Assembly (NCBI GenBank): GCA_043228905.1
Contig: JBHGNT010000009.1
Location: forward strand, 20,832,001 to 20,896,000
Reading direction: 5' to 3'
Source of the DNA: Azolla caroliniana
Taxonomy: Eukaryota > Polypodiophyta
Length of the DNA stretch: 64,000 bases
Under the pieces are notes generated by a model. The model saw only the letters and a list, made by a program, of their open reading frames with translations, had not been told where the DNA came from and did not search any database. Shown here piece by piece: positions 11,848 to 23,758 of this stretch. Position 1 is the stretch's first letter, and each line of letters begins with the position of its first letter. A program made the position numbers and the translations under genes.

Positions 11848-13229
11848 TTGGGTCATTATTACTATTAAACCTACCATTTGTTTTGTTTTTCTTTTTTTAG
11901 CGCTCCATAAAGGTACATAGATAGTCATACCAACTATACCTACTCCCTTGGAGTAGTGCAAACTGCACATGTTCATGAGCAAACTTGTGCTTGTACAAAT
12001 GCTTAACTGAGCCTTTGGTTTATATAAGGTAACCAGTGTCTCTATCAAAGTTGTTGTCAGAAAAACAGTCTTTTTATTTGATTCTGATCCTCGATGAATT
12101 GAGCTATGTTCGTTCAATCAAACTCCACTACAAATTTTTATAATTTTATTTGGGAAAGAGAACTTGGCCAATGAGAATGCTTTACTGAAACAATGTTATG
12201 TTCTCCAAAGCTCACATGCTAAAATAACCATCTTTTCTGACATAAAAGGGGTTCAGATCCTGTTAATAATAATGTCTCAAAAAGAATTTAAAAGAGTTTT
12301 GCAGGGAATGGGAAAGTTTCATGTGTCTAATGTTACATTAAAGTTTATTCTTTCTTTTGTAAGTCAAGCACATGGATCCTAATCCTGGAGCATTGAAGTT
12401 AGTCTTTCTGCAGCTGGAAGTACCTTCCTGTGTAGAGGCTAGAATGGTCACTGTGATTTTGGTGTGAAAATGCAACCCTTTCTTATCTTGTATTGAAATG
12501 AAGCATTTAAAGTTAGCACCTTTTCTGCAATGTTCATAAGATTGTAACTGCATTTTCTCCTTCCGATTGGCATCTTTTGCATCGGCAAATCACGTCCATC
12601 AATAAGCAATAATGGGAACTCCAAATAGCCAGACAGTTTTTCTGCACATGCAGATTCGATGGTTCGAAATGGTTGTAAGAGCTCTTTAAAGGAAATTCCT
12701 GCCTTTCTAGAATACTACATGTTTCTCTTTAATTTTCTGCATTTTCCCAGAACGAAGGTATACTTCAAACAAATTGTTCTCTTGCAAAATATTACATTGT
12801 GATGTCTCATCATTTTCGGAAGTACAAAGATATTTGCTTCAAACAAATCGTTTTCTTGTAAACTATAAGTCACTGAGTTTTTTGGTAGCATCCATGCTAG
12901 CAGGCTGCAGCCCAATCCACCCTTGTCTTGTTTTGGTTGTTTCCAAAATCATCCTCTTCTTCATTCTCTCTCTCTCTCTCTCTTTCTCAAAGCTCTCTGT
13001 AAGTTCACTCTTGCCATCCTTTTCTATAGCCCGTTGGAAAGCTCTTTCAGAGACCTTTCTAAAGAATGTTCATTTACTGAATTCCGTTACCGTGTCGAGA
13101 AGTTATGAGCATTTTCATCCGCAACCAATTTTGCCCCACAGTTCCTCAAACGCAAGGTAGATTTTGAAGCCCTAAATCGAGTGAAAGGTACATTCTCTCT
13201 CCTTCCCTCTCTATCTCTCTCTTCCCGTA
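11848..13229. other. 3' flank of the F-box gene; no gene recognised
   Basis: This is AT-rich sequence that presumably includes the F-box 3'UTR. A short TC run is present at about 12967-12985. The open frames on both strands are short and unrecognisable. I see no RNA gene or transposon terminus. Confidence 0.45.
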
Positions 13230-13301
13230 GGGTTTGCCGCAAAGTTCGGGGGTATGAAAATTGGACACGATGAGGCGGGATGTAAGTGAGATGAAAAATG
13301 T

Positions 13302-15174
13302 ATGTACAATGAAGTCATGGGCGATGTATGTGGTGGGGATGTGTTATCAAACTCATCTAATATGCATGTGATGCATCAAGAGAAGAATATAGAAAGTATA
13401 GATGTCCGAGAATTGAAAGAACGTGAACGACGATCAAAGAACATTGTCGTCTGTGGGTTAAAGAAGAGAGTATGGAAACACCCGCATCCCTTGGAAAGGC
13501 CATTGGTAAATTTTTTAGCATGCATTATGGGATGTCAAATGTGAATGTATATGGGGCACACCGAGTTGGGAAACATGGTGTTACTTGCTCCGGAGAAAGG
13601 CCTATTGTATGCACAATGACAGATGATACAAAGCGGCAGATCATACTAAAAAATAGTTGGGTATACCTCAAAGGTACGCAATGCTTTGTGAGTGAAGATC
13701 GTACTATCTCACAACAAAATGCTCACCGTAAAACATATGAAGAAAGATTGAAAAATAAGGTTAAGGATGTGCCTAAAGATGGAAATGTAGGCAAATATGG
13801 AGACGTGATCTATGAGACTAACCCACGCCTTTTACGACTATGCTTTTGGAATTGCAATGGATATTCATGGAATGCAGGATTTGGTATAGAGGAGTTCATC
13901 GATGACTTAGATATCACACTTCTTGTTGAAACATGGGAGCATGATACTCAAAGGATTCAAGGTTTAGGAAACTATAATGTACACTCTTTGATATGGAAGA
14001 AAAATCTAAGACAAAGAAGAGGACAAGGAGGGGTGACATGTTTGATTAAGAAGGAAATCAAGAAATATGTGTTAATCATAAAAAATGATGAACATAAATG
14101 CTACATATGGCTCAAAATAGAAACACCTAATATTAGATTTACCCACTTTTGTAGTTGGATGTTACATTCCTCATGAAGATTCTAACTTTTATGCTTGTTT
14201 GGATAAAGATCAACCTTTTGCCAATCTAGAGGATGATATTGCTTATTTCAAATCCAAAGGGGAAGTTATTGTCTTTTGTGACATGAATGCTCATACAAGA
14301 AGTTTCCAACTTGATTCACAAGAATCTTTCATGCCACATATCTCAAGGATGCAAGAGGATATGCAAATGTATATCCACTCTTGTAACGATGAAAAAGATC
14401 GAGACCAATTTGGGAAGTTACTCTACAAATGTGCAATAGTATCGGATTGCTTATTGCAAATATCTCCCCTTACCCTACTTCGTTTGGTTCCACCACTCAG
14501 TCACGACTTAAGACATGAATGGTGGTATTTCCTTATGGCCCAACACTAATGGTTTTACACGTAGAAAACACAACGGAAATATTGTGATTGACTATGTGCT
14601 ACTTTTCGAAGGTATTTTGGATCGTATACATAAATTCTCACTTGGTGAATGGACACCGGAATCCGATCATAGGCCTTTATGTATTGATCTCAAATGTATG
14701 CATAGGTTTGATTGTGAGAAGGCTATTGAAGATAATAAACAACCGCACTTGAGCATGAACCTTAAGCGAGCACCCATGTATTCCAAGATGGTTGAGGATA
14801 TGTTACAAATGACAAAGATACAACATGGTGCCACACTAGAATGCAAATGGGAAGCTTTCAAGAAAGTCATTCTCTCATGTACAAACAAATGTTTTTCGAC
14901 CAACCGCACATCTTGGAAATGCACCAAGAAACCTAGGAAAAAATGGTTTGATAAAGAATGTCGTGAAGCTCGAAAGTGCCTTATGGTTTTGGATGTAGTT
15001 AAGGATAAAGAGAATTACCAAAAGCATTTGCATGAGTATAAAAGGCTTATTCAAAGAAAGAGAAGAATATGGGAAGTTACTCAACAATTTATCCAAACGC
15101 AAGAGAAAGCACATGCATGTGCTAAATTTTGGGGAAATCTAAAGGGAAAACGTGTTGAGAGTATGGTGACTTAA
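13302..15174 (+). pseudogene. LINE 2 N-terminal RRM-like region and endonuclease
   Basis: Three shifted frames together give one protein. The first part (13302 to about 13800) has RRSKNIVVCGLKK, YGAHRVGK and RPIVCTMTDDTKRQIILKNS, resembling the RRM-type ORF1 region of LINEs. The endonuclease starts near 13830 with LRLCFWNCNGY, followed by LLVETWEHD (catalytic Glu), VIVFCDMNAHT (catalytic Asp/Asn), IDYVL and SDHRPLCIDLK (catalytic Asp-His). Frame changes occur at about 13475-13540, 14150-14200 and 14500. All four endonuclease signatures are still readable, so the inactivating lesions are the frameshifts rather than loss of motifs. The RRM-like part and endonuclease appear in one polyprotein rather than as separate ORFs. 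Confidence 0.8.
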
Positions 15175-15185
15175 CTCTTCACGAC

Positions 15186-16937
15186 TTGTCTATGCATTGT
15201 AAGAATTTATATGAGTTATCTCTTGCCGGAAAGATGATGTGTTATGGTTCTCTTTTACATATGCCTCCCTTCTTTACAATTGAAGATATATGCATAGGAC
15301 TTAAGAAATTGGTCTCTCGAAAGGCAAGCGATCTTCAATGTATAAAGACTGAAATGCTCAAATGGACGGGAAAGGAAGCACATATATGGATAAGCGATAT
15401 GTTTAATGATGCATTGCAACATGGTATGTCGTATGATTGGACTACAAATTGGATCAAACCTTTACATAAAGGTGGAGATATAAATAATGTAAACAACTAT
15501 CGAACCATCATGGTTGACTCATTAATGGCAAAACTATTTGGATGTATAATGGAATCAAAGATAAGTGTATGGGCTAAAAAAAATGGTAAGAGAGCTTATG
15601 GACAAACTAGCTTTCGGAAACACCCGTCGAGTATTAATGGAGGAAAGTCGCCTTAGAGGTAAAGGTTTATATTGTTGCTTTGTAGACTTCAAGAAAGCTT
15701 TTGATATGGTACCTCGTGAGCATCTTTGGAGGCGAATGGAAGAACTTGAGGTGCCAAGTGAATATGTGCTTGCAATTTCCCGAATTTATGAGAAGGTTAC
15801 ATGTTGTGTGTGCATGAGAGATAAACTTTCAGATTTTTTCAAAAGCACTATTGGTGTTAAGCAAGGATGCCCACTCTCAACAATGAGCCACTTGAATGTG
15901 TGGAAAGCTTCAAATATCTTGGCCTTCAAGTTCCTTCAAATCATAGATGGAATGAATGTGCTACACGCCGCTTAGAGGCGGGTAAACGAGCATACTATGC
16001 ATTTGAGAACACATGCAATCTTGGAGATATCAAGTGTTGGGTCCTCAAGAAATATCTTTTCGACACTTTGGTGACATCGGTTCTTCTCTATGGGGTGGAA
16101 GTATGGGGCGATAGCATCCCTAAATCTATGTGGAAAGAGTTTGAAAATGTCCAAAAACATTTTCTTACAAAGTTTCTACAAGTTAAGAAACAAACGCCCT
16201 ATACCCTCCTCCTCCTTAAGACAAGATCGCTTCCCATTGAGATCATGGCAATGGAAAGGGTTGTTGAATACATGCTTAAGGTTCAAAAAAGTACCTCACG
16301 TCAACTTCCTAGAATTGCATGGGAAGCAAGCAAAAAGATCCAAAAGACGCATAAAAGCAAAATTTTGTGTTCCGATTGGATGCAAGATATAGAAAAATGG
16401 TTTGGTAGATGGGATGCGAGACACTTACTTCATGATGCATCATTAGATTCCTCTGTAAATGAGGCCTTTTTGCAACACCAATGTATCATGACATGGGACA
16501 AATGTGGAGACTCACGCTTCACACATTATACTACACATTTTGCACCTAACTACAAAACCATATTATTTGCAGAATGGGAAAATCGTACACATCGATACAT
16601 GTTAGAGCCCATACCGTTATCTACCATTCAAACCATTGCTTCCATGCGACTTAGCTCAGATGCATTGCGATGTGAAACAGGGCGTTAGGGCACAAGTGAT
16701 GAGAGTGGTCGATTATGCACACTTTGCCCTGAACAAGTTCGCAAGTCTGAGTATCACACTTTGATACAATCCTCTGGCTTTGATCATATTCGACCATGCT
16801 TTCCACATCTCTTCAGTCGAGCCCAATCCTTGCATGAATTCCTCTCACAACCACAATGTGCACTCTTGATTGCAACATTCATTGGTAAAGTTCTTGAACA
16901 TCAAGAGTCACTACTCACTTTCATACGTAGCACGTGA
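15186..16937 (+). pseudogene. LINE 2 reverse transcriptase and C-terminal knuckle, core deleted
   Basis: RT finger motifs appear at 15250-15560 (TTNWIKPLHKGGDINNVNNY), then CCFVDFKKAFDMVPREHLW at about 15670-15735 and GVKQGCPLS near 15855-15882. At about 15880-15890 the sequence jumps to LNNEPLECVESFKYLGLQV, which in intact elements follows the F/YADD box; the catalytic box is therefore missing. The C-terminal region runs to 16683, where a TAG interrupts it. The same frame then shows LCTLCPEQVRKSEYHTLIQ, a zinc-knuckle-like motif with the last Cys replaced by Ser, and ends at TGA 16935-16937. Confidence 0.82.
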
Positions 16938-17010
16938 AATGTAATATTTTTGGTCTCATAGGTCATATTTGACCTCCGAAGACGATAATATAATCTATCT
17001 ATCTATCTCT

Positions 17011-18270
17011 GTATAAGTACACAATTATATGTACGTAAAGTCCAACCTGACCACAATTCTTAGTCTCCTCTACCTATCTATCCTATGTAGGGAGAGGGAC
17101 ATCCTCCTTAACCGCAAGAAAACCTGAATATGCATTTGCGAAAATTATCCCCACATGCTCTAACATCAAGAAATCCCACACATGCATACCTTTAAACTTC
17201 CTCATATAGGCTTTTATCCCTTTTCTACTATTAACATGAAAACATTACGCATATTCCAATTATGTTGCACTCCCCAATATCGTAAAAATTGGAACCATAT
17301 CTCCATCTCGTCCTTTGGATAATTTTGAACATATTGAGAAAAAAACCATTGTTGAGGCCTGAAATAACAACAGGTTGAAACTTGCCAAACATCCGATAAG
17401 TACTTGTACCATACTATAGGACTCTCTCTCCCTCGTATACTAAGAAATATAAAAAACATGACCATGAGATAATGGTATGCATGTGGATGTGTGACAACCA
17501 CACCCCAACACAAGTGGCACCCAAGAGATACTACAAATTAGCGAACGTCCCAACACTTTATTATCAAATGCATTTTTTTATGCATTACGTAATCAAGACA
17601 TTGCATTTTTTATCACATTGCATCAAGAACCATATCTTTTGATGCTTTGTCCTTGCATCAACTTTAAGATACGTAATCAAGACATGTATATAATTAGTGT
17701 TCCCATAAGCAAATCACATATACGATAACAAACCACATTTTTATGGAGGTGTAACTCTCCCTTTGTGCTCAAGGGAGAAAATACTTCATTGGTGACTCAT
17801 CTAAGAATCCTCGATATTATTGATCACATCAAACAGGATTGGAGTAAAAGTATCATGGTTTATGTCGTCACCGAACTATATACAGCAGATATAAGCACAT
17901 TAATAGAAAGAATGAGATTCGTAGATGGGCATCTCGCAATTTTTACTCCTGGCTCAGGATAACAACAATGTTACAGCCATTAAACAAATGTAGAAAAGCA
18001 TTATTATGTGTATCACAAATAGAATGACAGAGGCCCCTGTTTTTCATAATGGCAATGCCTTATACGACAAGGAAATGGAGAAAGAGAAATGCCTTGAACA
18101 TCAACCGAGGAAAACTAAAAGAATTAGCAAGAAATGTTGCAGCACAAATAATCATGGGGCATGTAAATGGATGTCAGAAACAATCCAAGAACAAAATGAG
18201 CAAAATCATAGTTTTAAGTATATCAAAACAATATACAACAAGACTCCCTTCAGTATAGTTGTCCTCAAAA
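17011..18270. other. Intergenic stretch, nothing recognised
   Basis: No motif-bearing frame is visible; the longest minus-strand frame (17214-17513) has no recognisable domain. The segment next to 18270 probably contains the 3'UTR of the LMBR1 gene. Confidence 0.45.
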
Positions 18271-21200
18271 TCAACTTGCAAGCTCGATTTTCCTTTTAGG
18301 TTTGCGCTTCCTCCATCCCTTGAATCAGCAAAGAGACATTCAGTTTGGGATAAAATTAAATAAGTGACCAATTTGTATACATTACATGTAGCACAGTAAC
18401 TTACAAAAATAAGGTAGTAGACAAACGTGATAATTGCCAACACCACAAACACAATTTGGAATACATTATATCTGCATTTGAAAGATGTTATAAATCAGAG
18501 CGATCCACAGATGTCTATTCCATGTTTAGAGTTAAGAGAAGTTCGATTACTAACCTAAACAAGTACTTAATGCCTCTTAAAGATTCCAAAGTATGTCCAA
18601 ATATATCTTGAACTGCTGTTGCCTCAGCATAAACACCAAAAGCAGTTGCAGAGAATTGGATAACGCTGCAATTCACAATGACCAGGCACAAAATATTGGC
18701 ACGCCAATTATAAGTTTAAATTTTGTAGATGTATAGGAGGATGCATTTAAGTAAAGTAAATACCTTATCGATGAAAGTAAAATAAGGCCAACATTAAAAA
18801 GGAAAGAATTCATCAATGTTCCTCCCCACCTGCAGAAATTGGGTGAAAATTCAATTAGTTGAATATACCTCAATATGCCAAAAAGGAAATACACCACAGA
18901 GAAATAATAGTAGGCAACATATGTATGCATGCAAAAAACAGCACTCCCCATTGTATCTATGTTTTGACCAGCCTTGCAATGGTGCATGTAAATTATAAGG
19001 GAAGTTGGGGTCTTACTTCATTGGATGAATTGTGATGAAGATGAGTCGCATTCCAAGTTGCATCTCACCAGCCATGACAGCCAAGAGAAGATACAAGCAG
19101 AAGAAAGCAAAAGCTGCTGTTCCTAAAAGTCCTGTTACAAATGAATCATAAATCAGCTTATAGAGCTACATACATGGACATCAGTGATATTACAGAATTG
19201 GGCATGCTTTATTGTGAAAAAAACATTACATCTCACTTGCTTTCACCAGATATTTTGATGAATAAAATAGTTTTCCAAACTGCTAATTTTTTTAAGTCAG
19301 AAAACACTGTTTGGTAAAAGAAACTGTACATTTTCATCCCTTAAAAATTTATCCACTTTCTTGCGCGAGTTCGACCTACATTTTTCCTTTAGAGAAAATC
19401 ATGTCACCCTACCTCTTAAACTTAATTCTTGAGAAAAATATATATATTTCTTACTTGGCCATCCTTTATTAACATCACTATACCAAGGCATTAATTGAAA
19501 TGTATTCCATAAATATTTATATATATGCAAAAGTTTCTTTTCTTGAATCTTAAATTGTTTTTGCCATATTACTTTTCTATCTATCTCTGATAAACAGCCA
19601 ATATATGACTCATCTTACTAATGTTCATTAAATATAACAGGTTATGGCCAAGTCTCTCCCACGGAAATGAGTCTCTTAACCACATATTGTAAAGAATCTA
19701 GTGAATACACCCTTCAAATCAAGGATTCTCCATATGCACGACTTTTCTTTCGAAAGTACAGGAAACATATTATTCCAAACACTATCCAACTTCGTAAAGT
19801 TATTCAGAATCTAGTTCTAATATCCCTCAAATCAATGATTACATTCAATTAGATGATGGACAGAGAGATGAGGCATATATGATATTACCCCAAACATTAT
19901 CCAACTTGATAAAAACGTCATTCAAAAAAGCTGATACCGGAGGTTCAATAAGCATGTAGAGTATGATATGAGCCACCCAGGCCACAGATACACACAATCT
20001 GCAAAGTTTGACCCAGCTCTGAAGTTTAGCAATAAAACTACCGTACACAGATTGAAACATTTTGGAAACCGTAATTCGCATGAGAATAGCACAAAATCCT
20101 GGCTTAAAATTATGAGATGTAAGTTTATTTACTTACCCTATGATTCCAAGAATTAAATTTGACAAATACCCTAAGACTGTCATAGCCCATGAAGAATCTG
20201 CCTGGAGCATAAATAACAGAGAAGAAAAAACACTACTTAGATCTATGAAGAGTTTAATACTTACGTCAAAATAAGCTCTCTTTAACCAAGTGAAATTACT
20301 CATTACTTGCTCTCCTTGAGGATAAACCTCCTCCAAAGATTTCACATCATCCTCAAGATCCAGAAGCTCCTGTATCAAAATATAATCACTTTGGTTGTCA
20401 GCATTGCATCAGCAAACAAGTTACATGAAACACAAACAATGAATGCAAATGGAATGTTAAGACATTTCATTGGTTGTGGCAGCTTGTAGAAAATTAACTG
20501 AAGCATTGCAACAATTCAACAACACGAGGAATTAGATAAGAGGCACAAAAACTACATGGACATTGCCCTTTTACAGGGGCATTATATTTACTGAAGCATT
20601 GCAACAATTCAACAACACGAGGAATTAGATAAGAGGCACAAAAACAACATGGACATTGCCCTTTTCAGGGGCATTATATTTACTGAAGCATTGCAACAAT
20701 TCAACAACACGAGGAATTAGATAAGAGGCACAAAAACTACATGGACATTGCCCTTTTACAGGGGCATTATATTTTTCATCCTTGTATGCTTGCCTACTCT
20801 ACTATATAGAGAAATTTTATAAAAAGGCTCCAGATTAAAAAATACATAGAGACTAACGAAACCTTATCGCTTTCAAAACGTTGAAGATACAGACAAATGA
20901 AAAAAGTGCCTTCAAAATCTTCCTAGTTTGCAACTGACCTTCTGAATTGTTTTCACATTCTTCCTCCATTTACGACCTTTCTTGCCATCTTTTTCTTCCC
21001 GATGAAGGGCTTGCGCTGCTTCTTTAATCTCCTTTGCACGTTTACCCAATTCTGTTGCCTCCTATAAACACAATTATTCACTTCAACATTGACCCAAGTA
21101 ATCTGTGCATAGCCATGAAAGTCAGAATGACTAGAAGGAAATATTAATGTGCATGTATGTCTCAAGAGCAGATAGGCAGCTATAAACTTGCATCTCTCTA

Positions 21201-22544
21201 TTCAGACAGCATGTTCAAATATTTGCATTATAAACCAGACCTTGATGTATTGAGCTCGAGTTATGGTCGCTTTAGGGCGCCGAATAAAGCTAAATATCAT
21301 GCTCAGAGGTAGGCAAGCTATTCCTACACCGCCAAAAATCTGCCACATTCATACAGAATTTTATTATGCCAATACATCTATGTCATACGCTGCATGGAAT
21401 TCAACAAATATGATAAACCGTTTCATTATAACATACAGAAAAGAGAATTGATCCAACAATCGTCATCAATGCCACGACGTATTCTGGAAAGGTGGTTGTA
21501 AATGTCCATGTAGCTTCAGCATTTGGGGTAGAATATGAGTAACACTGTCACAAATGGCCAAAAAAGTTAATGAAATTTCACAAAATATCATTTTTTAGGG
21601 AACTATTTTAAGCCATATACATGAGCCTAAACTTGATAAAGAAAAGATCAAAAGAATATTGGATGTAGACAGTAAAAGAAGCTCACAGATATTTTATCAG
21701 TAGCTGTGGACCCAAGGCATGGATGTGAGAGCGAAAGGGATGAAAAATCAGTAGTAAATGACGTAGTTGTTGACGAAAGATGCTGAACAGTAAAATCAAC
21801 CTTCCCAATAAGACCTGGCATCCAAACAAAATTGATACATTGGATTCCTTCCACAAAGTAGTCAATGCAAAGCAAAAGCACAATCACAAAATAGTCCTCC
21901 CATAACTGTATTTAAAAACAAAGAAATATACACTCTTATTATTTGCACCAGGGATAGTGGTTTTCTCATTCACATGCCTTTAATTTAATGTGAAACCATG
22001 TAGGCTTATCGAAAACTCTCACCATATAAGATGCCCAAAACAAGTCCCACCACAACCGCTGTCACAGCAACCCAAATTAACGCACCAAAAGCTCTTCGGA
22101 TTGCAGACCTACACACAATATCAGAATTTACAAAGGCTGAGTTTCTAGGCCATAGGTACTTTAGTTGCATTCAAACTCCCACTAGAAAACTTACTTATCT
22201 TGATCTCCTTCATAGTAGAAGATTGTGAAGGGGATAATAAAGAAAACAAGTATGGCATCAAGTATATATATTGCCAACCATAGTTGCTTCATAGGCAAGG
22301 TCAGATTGCAAGCCCCATTATATATAGAGCTTTGGCAAGCATGTTGATTTGCAATATCAGCTGGAAGCATCAAGATTGAAATCTCAGCAATTGAGAGGCC
22401 GAGTATGACAATAATCTTTGGAAAATATGCTTGGTTGGAATCATCAGGATGTTGATAGTTGATGAGGAGGTATGTGTTAAAGATAAGGGTTAAAAAGCAA
22501 ACGACAATGACTATTATAAGCAGCACCAGATTGAAGTCTCCCAT
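18271..22544 (-). CDS. LMBR1/LIMR family multi-pass membrane protein, 14 exons
   Basis: The exons on the minus strand are 22544-22195, 22108-22023, 21814-21687, 21544-21437, 21339-21241, 21061-20939, 20369-20307, 20201-20137, 19998-19889, 19131-19017, 18829-18764, 18665-18555, 18471-18405 and 18318-18271. All introns are GT-AG, all phases fit, and the sum is 1539 nt (512 residues plus stop), matching the roughly 510 residues of plant LIMR proteins. The protein opens MGDFNLVLLIIVIVV, has NYQHPDDSNQAYFPK and NGACNLTLPMKQLW near the N-terminus, a charged cytosolic loop with a coiled-coil-like stretch around residues 255-320, and ends in a basic tail RKRKPKRKIELAS. It should be a nine-helix-type membrane protein; plant function is poorly known (the animal relatives are LMBR1 and the lipocalin receptor). 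No lesions are seen. Confidence 0.96.
20497..20774. repeat. Three-copy minisatellite in an LMBR1 intron, period 92-93 bp
   Basis: Three near-identical units start at 20497, 20590 and 20682, each opening ACTGAAGCATTGCAACAATT and closing with CCCTTTTACAGGGGCATTAT. The differences are one substitution (CTACATGG versus CAACATGG) and one deleted A in the middle unit. The array lies in the intron between exons 6 and 7 of the LMBR1 gene. Such similarity implies recent expansion. Confidence 0.93.
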
Positions 22545-22707
22545 GGAGCAAAAGCTTGGCTTACTCTTTCTTTCTTTCTTTCTTTAATGTGGATTTCTCT
22601 CTTTCTGCCTCACTTTCTTCAAGGTGAGGTAAAGAAGACACAAAGATTGATAGCAAAAAGGGAACCAATCAGCGCATAAAGAAATATTTGTTATCTTCAA
22701 AAATGTA

Positions 22708-23113
22708 GACCCTAAAATGCAACTTTAAATGAAAAATAGAAGTCTTAAACTGCAGCCAAAAAAAATGCAAGCTATAGCCTGTAACCATGGCTGAAAACTG
22801 CACATCCTAACCTTCAACGTTGGCTAAAAAAAGTATACCCTAAAATGCGTCTTCTGCTAAAATACTGCAACTTTTGGCTGAAAAACGTAAAGTCTAATCT
22901 GCAATCGTTGCAATCTCGGCTAAAGATTTCAAACCCTAATCGTCAACTTTGGCAGAAGAACATAGGCCCTAATCTGCAACCACGGCACTAAAACATTACC
23001 GGAAAAAACTCTAAATCTGAAAATTAGGCTCAAAAATGCAACCATAATCTGCAACATTTCCTAGAGTAACAGAAACTTCTGCCAGAAATTAAATGTAGAC
23101 CCTAACCTGCAAC
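22708..23113. repeat. Degenerate repeat with telobox-like CCCTAA cores in the LMBR1 leader
   Basis: Roughly every 40-60 bp a motif recurs: GACCCTAAAATGCAAC, ATCCTAACCTTCAAC, TACCCTAAAATGCG, AAACCCTAATCGTCAAC, GGCCCTAATCTGCAAC and GACCCTAACCTGCAAC, often followed by TTGGCTGAAAA or TTGGCTAAAA. The segment lies between the LMBR1 start codon and its probable TATA box, so it is leader or 5'UTR-intron sequence. Confidence 0.6.
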
Positions 23114-23340
23114 TAACGAAACTGTATGTGAAGAAATGTAAAACCCAAACCTGAAAAAGAGGGGATTTCCGAATCACAGAATTCTAGCGGTCTTCACGAT
23201 CAAAGCAACAGATCCATCCTTGGCTGACGACGCATCATAACAGCGAGAGAGTCAAGCATGGCGCAATCAGCAGCAGCGATTGGGAGAATCCTTTGTACTG
23301 CTTCTCACCTCTTTCTTCTGCTAATTTCTCCACAGCCAAA

Positions 23341-23347
23341 TTTATAG
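23341..23347 (-). promoter_or_regulatory. Probable TATA box of the LMBR1 gene
   Basis: On the minus strand the sequence reads CTATAAAT about 800 bp upstream of the LMBR1 ATG. Transcription would start near 23310. A donor-like TCAG|GTTTGG lies near 23155, consistent with a 5'UTR intron containing the CCCTAA repeat, but its acceptor was not fixed. Confidence 0.4.
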
Positions 23348-23647
23348 ATGTACCTCACCTTCTTCCAATTTACAGAATTGGCCCTTTTCCTTCCCTCCAT
23401 ATGCTTCTTCTTAAACACACACATACATTATAATTATTATTATATGTAACATAGTATGTACATACATACATATATTATGTATTGTCCAATGCTCTCTTCT
23501 CTATATCTATGAACACACTCAAGACCTGCATAGTAGAGTAGGAAACTTAGCGGCTAGAGGTAAGTAAGAGTCTCGCCTTGCCATTTGCAATCATTTCAAA
23601 TGCATATATACCTAGTTCGCTCATTGTCTGCCAGCCATGGTAACATT

Positions 23648-23662
23648 GTGTGTATTGTGTGC

Positions 23663-23696
<34 letters not shown>

Positions 23697-23758
23697 GCGT
23701 GTTTGTTTGTTTGTTTGTGTGTGTTTGTGTGCGTTTGTGTGCGTTTGTGTGCATGTAT
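23648..23758. repeat. GT microsatellite with GTTT interruptions
   Basis: A (GT)n run is followed by GTTT and GTGC variants. Apparent open frames on both strands rich in Cys/Val or Thr/His are artefacts of the repeat. Confidence 0.9.

Larger units (their letters stand above)
13230..17010 (+). mobile_element. Second LINE (non-LTR retrotransposon), non-L1-like arrangement, decayed
   Basis: One strand carries an RRM-like N-terminal region, an apurinic-type endonuclease, a reverse transcriptase and a C-terminal zinc-knuckle-like segment, then a short noncoding 3' end finishing in an ATCT tetranucleotide run at about 16993-17008. A 3' tail of short tandem repeats rather than poly(A) is typical of RTE/CR1-like LINEs. 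The 5' boundary near 13230 is approximate. Several frameshifts and an internal RT deletion show that the copy is dead. Confidence 0.85.

Noticed and set aside
17214-17513. Minus-strand frame of 99 codons between LINE 2 and the LMBR1 gene
   Set aside because: No motif, no promoter or splice signals; may be chance.
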